From assembly GCA_949298955.1 (NCBI GenBank), contig CASFYQ010000014.1, positions 1 through 50,368 on the forward strand: a stretch of DNA of 50,368 bases, in the 5' to 3' direction. Below, in pieces: positions 8,899-18,212 of the stretch. The position numbers and the translations under genes were made by a program. The notes below the pieces were generated by a model. That model made no database searches. It was not told the origin of the DNA and worked only from the letters and a program-made list of their open reading frames with translations. The DNA comes from an uncultured Bacteroidales bacterium (GTDB taxonomy: Bacteria > Bacteroidota > Bacteroidia > Bacteroidales > Barnesiellaceae). Positions within the stretch are counted from its first letter, which is position 1. Each line of letters opens with the position of its first letter.

Positions 8899-9384
8899 TT
8901 ATTGTCTCTGACCCAGTTTCTCGTCCATAAACAAGATGCTGGCTTCGTCTTTGCAACGGCGCAATTTGTCAACGATACCCTGAGCGGTAGCCTCTTCCTC
9001 GACCTGTTCGCGAACATAGCCCCAAAGGAAATCCTGCGAAGCCTTGTCTTTTTCGGCCGAAGCCACATTCACCAGCTCATCGATAAGCGCCGATACATGG
9101 CATTCGTGTTTGTACACATTCTCAAAGGCATCGAGCACGCTCTCCCACTCTTGGGGAACGACATCGATTTTATCGACCCGAGCCACACCGCCACGTTTCG
9201 ATACATAGTCGGCCAAATCATAAGCATGATCCAACTCTTCCTGCGACTGTTTCTTCATCCAGCTTGCAAACCCGTCGTATCCCAATTTCTTAAAATAGAA
9301 CGACATCGACAGATAAAGATTCGACGACCACATCTCGGCTGTGATCTGTACGTTGATGGCTTCTTGCAATTTTTGTGAAATCAT
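8899..9384 (-). CDS. ftnA: Ferritin, non-haem iron storage
   Basis: A 161-residue four-helix ferritin that oxidises Fe(II) and stores iron in a 24-subunit shell. All expected ferroxidase residues fall at the E. coli FtnA positions: Glu17, Tyr24, Glu50, His53, Glu94 and Gln127, with Glu129/Glu130 beyond. It therefore should be catalytically active and H-type. Length is normal. It is monocistronic on the minus strand. A short inverted repeat TACAA-N3-TTGTA (9436-9448) lies about 55 bp upstream of the start and could be an operator for a redox or iron regulator, though this is speculative. Confidence 0.96.
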   Translation of the reverse strand: MISQKLQEAINVQITAEMWSSNLYLSMSFYFKKLGYDGFASWMKKQSQEELDHAYDLADYVSKRGGVARVDKIDVVPQEWESVLDAFENVYKHECHVSALIDELVNVASAEKDKASQDFLWGYVREQVEEEATAQGIVDKLRRCKDEASILFMDEKLGQRQ

Positions 9385-9435
9385 AATCTTCTATTTTTTT
9401 AGTTCATATTCTGTTTCCAAAATCATTGTAAATAC

Positions 9436-9448
9436 TACAAAAATTGTA
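9436..9448. promoter_or_regulatory. Short inverted repeat upstream of ferritin
   Basis: TACAA and TTGTA flank three A residues in the ferritin promoter region. The interval 9385-9761 otherwise contains no recognisable gene; part of it (9450-9660) is GC-richer than typical intergenic sequence here. Confidence 0.25.
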
Positions 9449-9727
9449 CCATCATGCCCAAGGCCCAACACAGCCGGGCCCAGATGTCTCTTTGGCTCCG
9501 ATTGTCATGCCATATCGGCAAAGCCCATGCAATATTGTCCGATTTCTCACATGGACATTTTGACAGAGCGCCTCCCCTTTTTGTGCATTCATCTGCCGGA
9601 CAAATACCCCGCCCGGCCCAACTGCCCCTCCCCTGTTATTCACGACCCATTCCCCGGGTTCTCGAAGCGATTTTCGACAAATAACGATTATTCAAAGTCC
9701 GAAAGGGAGAAATATCAAGATTTTCCC

Positions 9728-9735
9728 TAAATTTG
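9728..9735 (+). promoter_or_regulatory. Bacteroidota -7 box for the DUF1573 operon
   Basis: TAAATTTG matches TAnnTTTG and ends 26 bp before the start codon at 9762. Confidence 0.5.
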
Positions 9736-9761
9736 CAATAGAGTAGAAAAACGACACGAAG

Positions 9762-10151
9762 ATGAAAAAACTGTTGAGCCTGCTTACGGCATTTCTATTT
9801 ATCCTGTCGCTCGATGCCGGCAACGGGAAAGCCAAGATTACATTCGAGTCACCCCGTTACGATTTCGGTTATATCCAAGAGGCGGAGGGCGTCGTAACCC
9901 ATTCGTTCGAGTTTACCAACAGCGGCAATGCCCCGCTTATCATCATCGATACCCGCAGCACCTGCGGCTGTACGGCCTCGCATTTCACCAAAGAACCCAT
10001 TGCCCCCAACGGGAAGGGAACAATCGACGTGCAATTCAATCCCAAAGGACGCCCCGGGGCTTTCCGCAAAGAAATAAAAGTATATACCAATGCCAGCAAA
10101 GCCGCTGTGAAACTTATTATCGAAGGAGTTGTTGTTCCTAAAAAACCGTAG
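9762..10151 (+). CDS. Secreted DUF1573 protein, short form
   Basis: A 129-residue protein with an N-terminal signal peptide (about 1-19) and one DUF1573 domain, an Ig-like beta-sandwich related to HYDIN/ASH domains. Diagnostic features are YDFGYIQE near residue 33, the cysteine motif STCGCT (66-71), and the NPKGRPG turn near 93. Cleavage should leave a small soluble periplasmic protein; there is no lipobox cysteine. It lies 2 bp before a longer DUF1573 gene and is clearly its tandem relative. The role is unknown; related proteins are often near membrane or iron-sulfur functions. Confidence 0.85.
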   Translation: MKKLLSLLTAFLFILSLDAGNGKAKITFESPRYDFGYIQEAEGVVTHSFEFTNSGNAPLIIIDTRSTCGCTASHFTKEPIAPNGKGTIDVQFNPKGRPGAFRKEIKVYTNASKAAVKLIIEGVVVPKKP

Positions 10152-10153
10152 TT

Positions 10154-11224
10154 ATGAAACGTACACTCTTAACACTCTGTTTCGGTATATCCCTAACAAT
10201 CGCTATCGCCCAACCTCAAATCGAGTTCAACGGGAAAGAGCACGATTTTGGTACCTTCGAAGAGGAGACCGGCCCGGTAACTCACATCTTCACATTCGTC
10301 AACCGCGGCAACGAGCCGCTGGTGGTGACCAACGTGCGCACGACCTGCGGTTGCACCGCCTCGCAATATACCCGTGAACCGATTGCCCCCAACGACTCGG
10401 GCGAAATAAAAGTCACCTACAACCCCAAAGGACGTCCCGGACGGTTTTCAAAGCCGGTGTATGTCACGACCAATGCCTCGACCACCCGCGAAACGCTACG
10501 CATCACCGGGGTAGTTATCGGGTCGAAAACACGCCGAGACATCAATCCCTACCACATTGGCAACCTGTCGCTGCGCAGCCTGCACATACCGCTATTCGAT
10601 GTGCCCAAAGGTCATATGAAAACAGGGCAGCTGTCTGTCCGAAACGAAGGCGAAAACGAGCTGATACCCACGTTCAAAAACATTCCCAATCACATCTCGG
10701 TCGAGATGATTCCGCCGGTACTTCACCCCGACGAGAAGGGCATCATTACAGTACGCTACAACCCCGATGCCATCGACGACTGGGGATTCCGCCGCGATGA
10801 ATTTGAGATAGGATTCGACCACGGAAAAGCGAGCAAATACAATACCATCACCGTATCGGCCAACCTGCTCGACGATTTCAAATCGTGGAGCACCGAAGAG
10901 CGACTGCACGCGGGGCACATCGCCTTGTCGAGCGATATAGTCGACTTTGGTGTCATCAAAGGGAATCGAGTGAACAAACAAACTATCACGATTACCAACA
11001 ACGGGGAATCGAAATTGACCATACACAAGGTGACCAACGGGAACCGCGCCTTGAAAGTGAAACCGGTACGCAATACAATCAATCCCGGGAAATCGGTCAA
11101 ACTGACTATCGAAGTCGACCCTTCGGCAGCCCGCACCAATCTACTGAACTGCCGAGTGATGATTATCTCGAACGACCCCGACAAGCCCTCGGTTCCCATA
11201 CGGGTATTAGGTTCTTTTGAATAA
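10154..11224 (+). CDS. Secreted DUF1573 protein, long form
   Basis: A 356-residue periplasmic protein. A signal peptide (about 1-20, ending AIA-Q) precedes a DUF1573 domain with the same landmarks as its neighbour (HDFGTFEEE, TTCGCT near residue 74, NPKGRPG near 95). The remaining about 230 residues form at least two more Ig-like beta modules: DFGVIKGNRV begins another FG-x-x motif near residue 260. The architecture suggests a multi-domain scaffold or binding protein. It follows the short DUF1573 gene by 2 bp and precedes meaB by 21 bp, so the three may share a transcript. No enzymatic residues are seen. Confidence 0.85.
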   Translation: MKRTLLTLCFGISLTIAIAQPQIEFNGKEHDFGTFEEETGPVTHIFTFVNRGNEPLVVTNVRTTCGCTASQYTREPIAPNDSGEIKVTYNPKGRPGRFSKPVYVTTNASTTRETLRITGVVIGSKTRRDINPYHIGNLSLRSLHIPLFDVPKGHMKTGQLSVRNEGENELIPTFKNIPNHISVEMIPPVLHPDEKGIITVRYNPDAIDDWGFRRDEFEIGFDHGKASKYNTITVSANLLDDFKSWSTEERLHAGHIALSSDIVDFGVIKGNRVNKQTITITNNGESKLTIHKVTNGNRALKVKPVRNTINPGKSVKLTIEVDPSAARTNLLNCRVMIISNDPDKPSVPIRVLGSFE

Positions 11225-11245
11225 ACTTTTTAACTTTGAGACATT

Positions 11246-12343
11246 ATGGAGCACCCCGAAAACGACACGCAATATGCCGGCCTTGCCGTAAACAAAGGCA
11301 TTGAACAGCCGCCTATCGTCAACCCCTACTTGAAAAAAATGCGCACGGCACGCCGCCGCACCTTCACGGCCGCCGAATATGTCGAAGGCATTGTCAAAGG
11401 CGACACAAGCATCCTGAGCCAAGCGGTTACGTTAGTCGAGAGTAACTTGTACGAACATCAAGTCATCGCCCAAGAAGTAATCGAAAAATGTTTACCCCAC
11501 GCCTGTGACTCGGTGCGGGTGGGCATCACCGGCGTACCGGGTGCCGGGAAAAGCACCTCGATCGACGTCTTCGGTCTGCACGTGCTCAAACGGGGCGGCA
11601 AACTGGCCGTGCTGGCCATCGACCCCAGCAGCGAGCGTTCCAAAGGGAGTATTCTGGGCGACAAAACCCGCATGGAGAAACTCTCGATTCACCCCGACGC
11701 TTTCATACGCCCTTCACCCTCGGCCGGATCGCTGGGCGGCGTAGCCCGCAAAACACGCGAAACCATCGTGCTGTGCGAGGCTGCCGGATACAACAACATC
11801 TTTGTCGAAACCGTGGGAGTGGGTCAATCGGAAACGGCCGTCCACTCGATGGTCGATTTCTTCCTGCTCATTCAGCTGGCCGGTACCGGCGACGAACTGC
11901 AAGGCATCAAGCGCGGTATTATGGAGATGGCCGACGGTATCGTCATCAACAAAGCCGACGGCAACAACATCGAGAAAGCCAAACTGGCCCAGGCGCAGTT
12001 CCGCAACGCCCTGCACCTCTTCCCCCCCACGCCCTCGGGCTGGACTCCCCAGGTACTCACCTACTCGGGCTACTACGAGATAGGTATCGCCGAGGTGTGG
12101 GAGATGATCGACAACTATGTGGCCTTTGTCAAGAAGAACGGATATTTCGACTATAAACGTCAGGAACAAGCCAAATACTGGATGTTTGAGACTATCAACG
12201 AGCAGTTGCGCGACCATTTCTACCGCAATCCGCAAATCGAGAAAATGCTCGAAGAGAAACAAGCCCGCGTGCTCAACAACGAGCAAAGTTCGTTCATGGC
12301 CGCCAAAGACGTGCTTGATTTCTATTTCAATCAAACCAAATAA
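11246..12343 (+). CDS. meaB: Methylmalonyl-CoA mutase-associated GTPase MeaB
   Basis: A 365-residue G3E-class P-loop GTPase that chaperones loading and protection of the B12 cofactor in methylmalonyl-CoA mutase, in the propionate/succinate route of Bacteroidales. Walker A is GVPGAGKST (about residues 95-103). AIDPSS and FVETVGVGQSE supply the switch regions, and NKADG is the guanine-specificity motif. The C-terminal helical tail serves for dimerisation. Length fits MeaB/ArgK. The mutase genes are not in this window. It lies 21 bp after the DUF1573 gene and 13 bp before the FHA gene. Confidence 0.95.
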   Translation: MEHPENDTQYAGLAVNKGIEQPPIVNPYLKKMRTARRRTFTAAEYVEGIVKGDTSILSQAVTLVESNLYEHQVIAQEVIEKCLPHACDSVRVGITGVPGAGKSTSIDVFGLHVLKRGGKLAVLAIDPSSERSKGSILGDKTRMEKLSIHPDAFIRPSPSAGSLGGVARKTRETIVLCEAAGYNNIFVETVGVGQSETAVHSMVDFFLLIQLAGTGDELQGIKRGIMEMADGIVINKADGNNIEKAKLAQAQFRNALHLFPPTPSGWTPQVLTYSGYYEIGIAEVWEMIDNYVAFVKKNGYFDYKRQEQAKYWMFETINEQLRDHFYRNPQIEKMLEEKQARVLNNEQSSFMAAKDVLDFYFNQTK

Positions 12344-12356
12344 CCGCTGCCCGCCT

Positions 12357-12875
12357 ATGAAACAAGTCGTATGCCCCAAATGCGGCAAGACATTTGCTTT
12401 CGATGAGTCACGATACGACGCCTCGTGCAACATCTCGTTTATCTGCCCGGGATGCCGCAAGCGATTCGTCATGAGCCTCGACGAAATCGAGGCCGGCAAA
12501 GGAAGCGACCTCGACAGCTCGTATGGCTACATCACCGTACTCGAAAACTCCTTCGGCTACCGGCAGGAGTTCCCCCTGCACCCGGGCGACAACCTCATCG
12601 GACGCGCATCGAGAGGTACCGAGGTCGACATCGCCATCGAAACGAGCGACATGAGTATGGATCGCCGCCACTGCATTATCCACGTGAAAGAGAAAGGGGG
12701 CCGCCCACAACTTACCCTGCGCGACAACCCCAGCCTCACAGGCACGTTCCTGCGCAACACGCTGCTGGGCAATCGCGAACGCGCCCTGCTTCACGACGGC
12801 GACGTGGTATCGATAGGTGCCGCTACCTTTATCGTGCACATTCCCGGCGAAGAGGACGATGAATATTGCGAATAA
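12357..12875 (+). CDS. Zinc-ribbon plus FHA-domain protein
   Basis: A 172-residue cytoplasmic protein. Residues 1-40 carry a zinc ribbon with CPKC (6-9) and CPGC (30-33). Residues 66-162 form a forkhead-associated domain with IGR (81-83) and the phosphothreonine-binding signature S-x3-RRH (100-105, preceded by DMSMD). FHA domains bind phosphothreonine peptides, but no Ser/Thr kinase gene is nearby, so its partner is unknown. The start at 12357 lies 13 bp after meaB and places the first zinc cysteines in a natural position. The acidic C-terminus ends with EEDDEYCE. It may be a regulator or scaffold. Confidence 0.85.
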   Translation: MKQVVCPKCGKTFAFDESRYDASCNISFICPGCRKRFVMSLDEIEAGKGSDLDSSYGYITVLENSFGYRQEFPLHPGDNLIGRASRGTEVDIAIETSDMSMDRRHCIIHVKEKGGRPQLTLRDNPSLTGTFLRNTLLGNRERALLHDGDVVSIGAATFIVHIPGEEDDEYCE

Positions 12876-12894
12876 AAACTCTTTATCCGTTATA

Positions 12895-14628
12895 ATGACA
12901 GAAGAAATATCTAACGCAACCTTACGAAACTGGCAGAAATTAAATGTCGACAAGTCGAACAAATTGCTCAGCCGGGCCAATAAAAGCCGGTCGAAGAAAT
13001 TTGTTTTGCCCACCTCCTATCTGCCCGAATATCACCTCGAAGAATATATTTCCAATCTCCTGTCACTACCTTATTCTATCGACGATATTATCTATTCGCT
13101 GTGCAGACACCGGTTATCCGTTTTCGGGCTTCTCGACAAAGAGCACGTGCAGCAGACATTCGCCGAATACAGTCACTACCGATACATTCCCGAAATAGAA
13201 CCGACAGACATTCTTTCCATCGAAAAAGATATCTTAGGATACATTTATCAGGCCATGACGCCCGAAGGCGAGAGAAACAAAAGCGGCAAATACTACACCC
13301 TCGAGCACATCGTATCGTCCATGACACACGATATTCGCCTGTCGAATAACGAACGGTTCTTAGACCCTTGTTGCGGAAGCGGTGCTTTTCTGCTCCAAAT
13401 AGCGACACCCGACCCCGAAAACCTATACGGAATCGACATCGACCCGTTAGCCGTAATGATAGCGAAGACCAACCTGCTCATTCGCTACCGCGACCACATC
13501 TTCTGTCCCCATATCTTCTGTTTCGATTTCCTGCAAGGACACTCCACGGAGAGCCCTCGACCGGGCCAAGAGATTCTGTCGATGACTTTCGACTATATTT
13601 ATACCAACCCGCCATGGGGAGGGACTCGCTGCAACATATACCATTCGGCACACATCACATCGAAAGAAAGAGCTTCTCTGTTCTTGGAAAAGAGTTATTT
13701 CCTGTTGAAAGAGAAAGGCGTCCTTAAATTCTTGTTGCCTATCTCGATTCTCAACATATCGGTTCATAACGACATACGAAATTTCATCTGTAAAAACACG
13801 ACCATACAAGAGATACAAATTCACAATCAGAAATTCAACGGAGTATACACCGATTTCTTCGCGATAAAACTATCCAAGGAGCGACCTGCATCGCCGGTAC
13901 ACCAATATACCGTAAGCAAAGAGAGTGACTCCTATACGGTTTCTTTCCGGTTTAACCCGACCGACAAATCCATATCTATCCCTATCTCCACCTCATACGA
14001 TGCCGCCATTCTGTCCAAACTGGAACAGAGACGAAACGACGACCTCTCTCACAGCGAGTGGGCATTAGGAATCGTAACCGGCGATAATAAAGGTAAACTG
14101 ACAACAACCCCGTCGCCCTCGCTCGAAAGAATTTATACCGGAAAAGAGATAGAACCTTATACGCTAAAAGACAGCAAATATTTCATACACTACGATAGAA
14201 CCCGGTTACAACAATGTGCAAAAGACGAGTTATACCGGGCTCCACAAAAACTGGTCTACAAATTCATTTCCAAAAAACTGGTATTTGCCTACGACGACCA
14301 ACGCCGGCTGTTCCTCAACAGTGCCAACATATTAATCCCATCGGTCGACTCTTTTTCCATCAAAAGCGTATTGGCTTTTCTAAACTCCGAACTGTACCAG
14401 TTTGTCTACCAGATTCGATTTAAAGATATAAAAATCTTAAAAGGGAACCTCTCGAAATTGCCTTTCCCAAAGCTCACACCGGAAGAAGACCTGTTTCTTC
14501 GCTCACATGTCGACGAGCTGCTGAACGGACGATCATCGGCTCTACGAGAAATCGAAGATTTCATATACCGGTTTTTCAACATATCACAAGAAGAAAGAAA
14601 CTACATAACGAATTTTTTGTATGGATAA
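12895..14628 (+). CDS. Type II restriction-modification DNA adenine methyltransferase
   Basis: A 577-residue N6-adenine DNA methyltransferase of the gamma class. Motif I is FLDPCCGSGAF (residues 155-165) and catalytic motif IV is NPPW (238-241). A TaqI-like C-terminal specificity region (about 400-560) contains the IYTGKEIEPY and FLNSANILIP blocks. I use the ATG at 12895; an earlier in-frame ATG at 12859 overlaps the FHA gene. It protects host DNA by methylating the site that the partner nuclease cuts. Its stop overlaps the start of the nuclease gene by 8 nt. Base composition is AT-richer than the flanking meaB and GH2 genes, which suggests lateral transfer. Confidence 0.9.
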   Translation: MTEEISNATLRNWQKLNVDKSNKLLSRANKSRSKKFVLPTSYLPEYHLEEYISNLLSLPYSIDDIIYSLCRHRLSVFGLLDKEHVQQTFAEYSHYRYIPEIEPTDILSIEKDILGYIYQAMTPEGERNKSGKYYTLEHIVSSMTHDIRLSNNERFLDPCCGSGAFLLQIATPDPENLYGIDIDPLAVMIAKTNLLIRYRDHIFCPHIFCFDFLQGHSTESPRPGQEILSMTFDYIYTNPPWGGTRCNIYHSAHITSKERASLFLEKSYFLLKEKGVLKFLLPISILNISVHNDIRNFICKNTTIQEIQIHNQKFNGVYTDFFAIKLSKERPASPVHQYTVSKESDSYTVSFRFNPTDKSISIPISTSYDAAILSKLEQRRNDDLSHSEWALGIVTGDNKGKLTTTPSPSLERIYTGKEIEPYTLKDSKYFIHYDRTRLQQCAKDELYRAPQKLVYKFISKKLVFAYDDQRRLFLNSANILIPSVDSFSIKSVLAFLNSELYQFVYQIRFKDIKILKGNLSKLPFPKLTPEEDLFLRSHVDELLNGRSSALREIEDFIYRFFNISQEERNYITNFLYG

Positions 14629-15354
14629 TCTGTTGGCCGAACTGAAAAGACTCATATCCCAACTCCCACAAGAGGTGCAAAACAAGTTAGGAGGTAACTT
14701 TTTAGACGAGTTACGCCCCATATATCCGTTCAATAAATTCGAATACATCATTTCTCACCTTATTGCCTACAAAATAATTTCTATCCACGATTATTACAAT
14801 ATTCGCGCTTCTTATTTGAATCGGAACAAATATTTATATATCTTTGAAATCACAGCTCCTCGAAGATTCGGAGAATATTGGGCACAACGACATCTTAACA
14901 AGATTGTTCCCCAATTACAACGGCCTTCAACGCTATCGGATCCGGACTACTCGGGAGAATATGATTTTTGGTACAATGGAATAAAAATCGAAGTAAAAGC
15001 TTCCAGGGCTGTAAAAAGAGGAGTAAAGAGTCGCTCATTCTAAAAGCTCTAAATTACGACAGTCCTTTCGGCTTTGATATGAATTTCCAACAGTTAAAGC
15101 CCAAGTGCTGTCATGTTTTCGTGTGGATTGGGGTCTGGAAAGACCGAATTATATATTGGGTGCTATCCAATACAGACGTCTTGAACAATCCTTACTACTC
15201 GAAAGGGCAACACCGAGGGAATGCCGGAGAAGGGCAATTATGGATAAAAGAGAGCAATATGAAATATTTTACCCCATATGAGGTTGACAGACAAAATATT
15301 TTGAGCAAGATAGAACAAAAATACATGGAATCCCGACAAATGACATCATTGTAA
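14621..15354 (+). pseudogene. Restriction endonuclease, frameshifted
   Basis: Two overlapping frames together encode about 244 residues. The first (14621-15043) ends with a PD-(D/E)xK-like site: Asp115 in YDFWYNG and Glu124-Val-Lys126 in IEVKAS. The second (to 15354) carries the C-terminal half, beginning near ESLILKALNYDSP and continuing with FVWIGVWKD and IYWVLSNTDV. The switch requires a -1 shift (one missing base) near 15011-15030, at a run of five A or the following A-rich stretch. One extra A would restore a single frame. It is coupled to the methyltransferase by an 8-nt overlap. The choice is between an inactivating mutation and an assembly error; no canonical A-AAA-AAG slip site is present. 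Confidence 0.75.
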
Positions 15355-15373
15355 AATTCTTAATAACAAATCT

Positions 15374-17875
15374 ATGACACTACGACACACGCTACTGGTG
15401 CTGTTGGCCTTGCCGCTATGGCTATCGGCACAAACACAAGTTCGCACCGAGACCCTGTTGGAAAAGGGTTGGAAATTCACCCGCGAAGACAACACACAGT
15501 TCAAAGATGCGCAGTACGACGACTCGAAATGGCAGTCGGTATGCATTCCCCACGATTGGGCCATCTACGGGCCTTTCAGCATCAACAACGACAAGCAGAA
15601 CACGGCCATCGTTCAGGACGGGCAGAAAGAAGCCATGGAGCATGCCGGCCGCACCGGCGGTCTGCCTTTCGTAGGCACCGGCTGGTATCGCCTGTCGTTC
15701 GAGGTACCCCAGTCGATCGAAGGTCAAAAATACACCTTGGTATTCGACGGAGCCATGAGCCATGCCCGGGTCTACATCAACGGGCAGGAGGCCTGCTACT
15801 GGCCCAACGGCTACAACTCTTTCTTTGTCGATGCCACTCCTTTCCTGCGCCCGGGCGAAAGCAACCTGCTGGCCGTGCGGCTCGAAAATTTCACCGAGAG
15901 CTCACGCTGGTATCCCGGTGCCGGACTCTACCGCAATGTGCACATGGTGGTAACCAACGAGGCCCATGTGCCGGTGTGGGGTACACAAATCATCACCACC
16001 GAACTCAACGACCGCTATGCCAAGGTCGAGCAGAAAACTTCATGGAACCTGCCCGAAGGGAAATCGATGAAAAACTATGTCATCGAGACCTCGATTGTCG
16101 ACCCCAATGGCAAGACCTTAATAACCGATCGCATGCAAGGTAGCGAGTTCGACAACAACACCTTCGAACAGGAGTTTGTCGTGGAACACCCCGCCGTATG
16201 GACTCCCGAGACTCCCAACCTCTACACCTCGGTGTCGAAAGTCTATGAAGGTTCCGAACTCCAAGACGAATATACCACCACCTTCGGTATCCGCACTGTC
16301 GAGGTGCGTCAGGGCGAAGGGTTCTTCTTGAACGGCAAGCATCTGAAATTCAAAGGCGTGTGCAACCACCACGACTTGGGTCCGTTGGGTGGTATTGCCA
16401 ACGAGGCCGGCATTCGCCGCCAAATACGTATCCTCAAAGACATGGGCTGTAACGCCATACGTACCTCACACAACATGCCCGCCCCCGAGTTGGTGCGCCT
16501 CTGCGACGAGATGGGTATGATGGTCATGGCCGAGTCGTTCGACGAATGGGCCACCGCCAAGGTACAGAACGGCTATCACACCGTGTTTAACGAATGGGCC
16601 GAGAGAGATATGGTCAACCTCGTGCGTCATTTCCGCAACAACCCCAGCGTGGTAATGTGGTGCATCGGCAACGAGGTACCCGACCAGTGGTCGGGCGACC
16701 AGGGACCCAAACTCACCCTGTGGCTGCAAAACATCTGCCACCGCGAGGATCCCACCCGTCCCGTTACCCAGGGAATGGACGCCCCCGATGCAGTAGTCAA
16801 CAACAACATGGCTGCCGTACTCGACGTGCCGGGATTCAACTACCGCCCCTTCAAATACATCGAGAATCAGAAAAAACTGCCCCAAGGCATCATTCTGGGC
16901 AGCGAAACGGTTTCGACCATCAGCTCGCGCGGAGTCTATAAATTCCCCGTAGAGCGTCGCTCCATGCCCAAATATCCCGACCACCAAGCCTCGTCCTACG
17001 ACGTAGAGCACTGCGGTTGGTCCAACCTGCCAGAAGACGACTTTATCCAGCACGACGACCTGGACTACTGCATGGGCGAATTTGTCTGGACCGGCTTCGA
17101 CTACCTGGGTGAGCCCACCCCCTACTACTCCGATTGGCCCAGCCACTCGTCGCTCTTCGGCATCATCGACCTGGCCGGTATTCCCAAAGACCGCTACTAC
17201 CTCTACCGCAGCCACTGGAACCCCGAGGCCGAGACCTTGCATATCCTGCCTCATTGGAACTGGGAAGGACGCGAAGGCGAGATTACTCCCGTATTCGTCT
17301 ACACCAACTACCCCACGGCCGAACTCTTCATCAACGGCAAGAGTCAGGGCAAACGCACCAAAGACCTCTCGGTGACCGTGCACAACAGTGGCGACTCCAT
17401 CTCGACCGCCCAGTTCAAGCGTCAGCAACGCTACCGCCTCATGTGGATGGACACCCACTACGAACCGGGTACCGTCAAAGTGGTGGCCTATGACGAGCAG
17501 GGCAATGCCGTAGCCGAGAAAGAGATGAAGACTGCCGGCAAGCCCTATCGCATCGAACTCAGTGCCGACCGCTCGACCATCGCCGCCGATGGCCGCGACC
17601 TCTCGTTCGTCACCGTCAAAGTGGTTGACAAAGAGGGTAATCTCTGTCCCAATGCCTCGAACCAAATCTCGTTCAAGGTCAAAGGCAAAGGCTACTACCG
17701 CGCCGGAGCCAACGGCGACCCCACCTCGCTCGAGTCGTTCCAAGAGCCCCGCATGAAGGTATTCTCGGGCATGATGACCGCCATCGTCGCCTCGACCGAA
17801 GAGCCGGGCAAAATCACCCTCGAAGCTACCGCCAAAGGTTTGAAGAAAGCTACCCTCGTCATCGAGAGCAAATAA
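15374..17875 (+). CDS. Secreted GH2-family glycosidase (beta-galactosidase-like)
   Basis: An 833-residue exported enzyme. A signal peptide (1-20, ending LSA-Q) precedes the GH2 sugar-binding jelly roll (about 25-195), the Ig-like domain (about 200-300), and the TIM barrel (about 310-610). The acid/base is Glu434 in CIGNEVPDQ. The nucleophile is Glu511 in ILGSETVS, a pattern common in the DUF4982-containing GH2 group. DUF4982 and an Ig-like domain fill the C-terminus (about 640-833). The substrate is probably a beta-galactoside or a beta-linked plant or host glycan, but the specificity is not readable. It stands alone; no SusC/SusD pair is adjacent. A strong terminator follows. Confidence 0.92.
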   Translation: MTLRHTLLVLLALPLWLSAQTQVRTETLLEKGWKFTREDNTQFKDAQYDDSKWQSVCIPHDWAIYGPFSINNDKQNTAIVQDGQKEAMEHAGRTGGLPFVGTGWYRLSFEVPQSIEGQKYTLVFDGAMSHARVYINGQEACYWPNGYNSFFVDATPFLRPGESNLLAVRLENFTESSRWYPGAGLYRNVHMVVTNEAHVPVWGTQIITTELNDRYAKVEQKTSWNLPEGKSMKNYVIETSIVDPNGKTLITDRMQGSEFDNNTFEQEFVVEHPAVWTPETPNLYTSVSKVYEGSELQDEYTTTFGIRTVEVRQGEGFFLNGKHLKFKGVCNHHDLGPLGGIANEAGIRRQIRILKDMGCNAIRTSHNMPAPELVRLCDEMGMMVMAESFDEWATAKVQNGYHTVFNEWAERDMVNLVRHFRNNPSVVMWCIGNEVPDQWSGDQGPKLTLWLQNICHREDPTRPVTQGMDAPDAVVNNNMAAVLDVPGFNYRPFKYIENQKKLPQGIILGSETVSTISSRGVYKFPVERRSMPKYPDHQASSYDVEHCGWSNLPEDDFIQHDDLDYCMGEFVWTGFDYLGEPTPYYSDWPSHSSLFGIIDLAGIPKDRYYLYRSHWNPEAETLHILPHWNWEGREGEITPVFVYTNYPTAELFINGKSQGKRTKDLSVTVHNSGDSISTAQFKRQQRYRLMWMDTHYEPGTVKVVAYDEQGNAVAEKEMKTAGKPYRIELSADRSTIAADGRDLSFVTVKVVDKEGNLCPNASNQISFKVKGKGYYRAGANGDPTSLESFQEPRMKVFSGMMTAIVASTEEPGKITLEATAKGLKKATLVIESK

Positions 17876-17884
17876 CACCCACAC

Positions 17885-17946
17885 GCGGCACCTGCCGCGC
17901 TCACCTCACTACCCCGGCCTCTCCCGAGTGCCGGGGTGTTTTTTAT
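17885..17946 (+). terminator. Terminator after the GH2 gene
   Basis: ACCCCGGC (17911-17918) pairs with GCCGGGGT (17930-17937) and is followed by a T run. A smaller GCGGCA/TGCCGC hairpin (17885-17898) precedes it. Confidence 0.8.
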
Positions 17947-18097
17947 TATCGCCCCGCACTCGATACGCACGGTGCCCCCGATACGAGACTCAACCATGCA
18001 GGGGCATATGAATCCCTGAAAGAGATGAGAGGGAATGCCAGCCCGAGTATTCCTGTATTCGCATCAAGTGAGGAATGACGCAACGAAATGCTCGGAT

Positions 18098-18142
18098 AAA
18101 AAAATACCCCCGGCCCGGAGCGCTCCGGGTCGGGGGATTTTG
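18098..18142 (-). terminator. Terminator after the phosphofructokinase gene
   Basis: Minus-strand reading gives an extended C- and G-rich hairpin (CCCCCGACCCGGAG pairing with CTCCGGGCCGGGGG) followed by a T-rich tail. It sits 70 bp downstream of the kinase stop. The rest of 17946-18212 shows no gene. Confidence 0.7.
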
Positions 18143-18212
18143 CAAGCCGCAAGTGCGGATTTTTTTGATTTAATTATTGTTTAACGGGCAGGTCGCCCTT
18201 TTCCTCAATCGA

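Noticed and set aside
15008..15030. Programmed -1 frameshift in the nuclease gene
   Set aside because: There are only five A before G, the zero-frame codons do not match a slippery heptamer, and no downstream structure stands out. A mutation or sequencing error is simpler.
16466..17884. A 472-codon minus-strand frame opposite the GH2 gene
   Set aside because: The plus strand encodes the complete GH2 enzyme with active-site residues; the other frame has repetitive Gly/Val composition typical of antisense GC-rich DNA.
17946..18097. tRNA or small RNA in the gap after the GH2 gene
   Set aside because: No cloverleaf or terminator-plus-promoter combination could be assembled apart from the terminators already listed.
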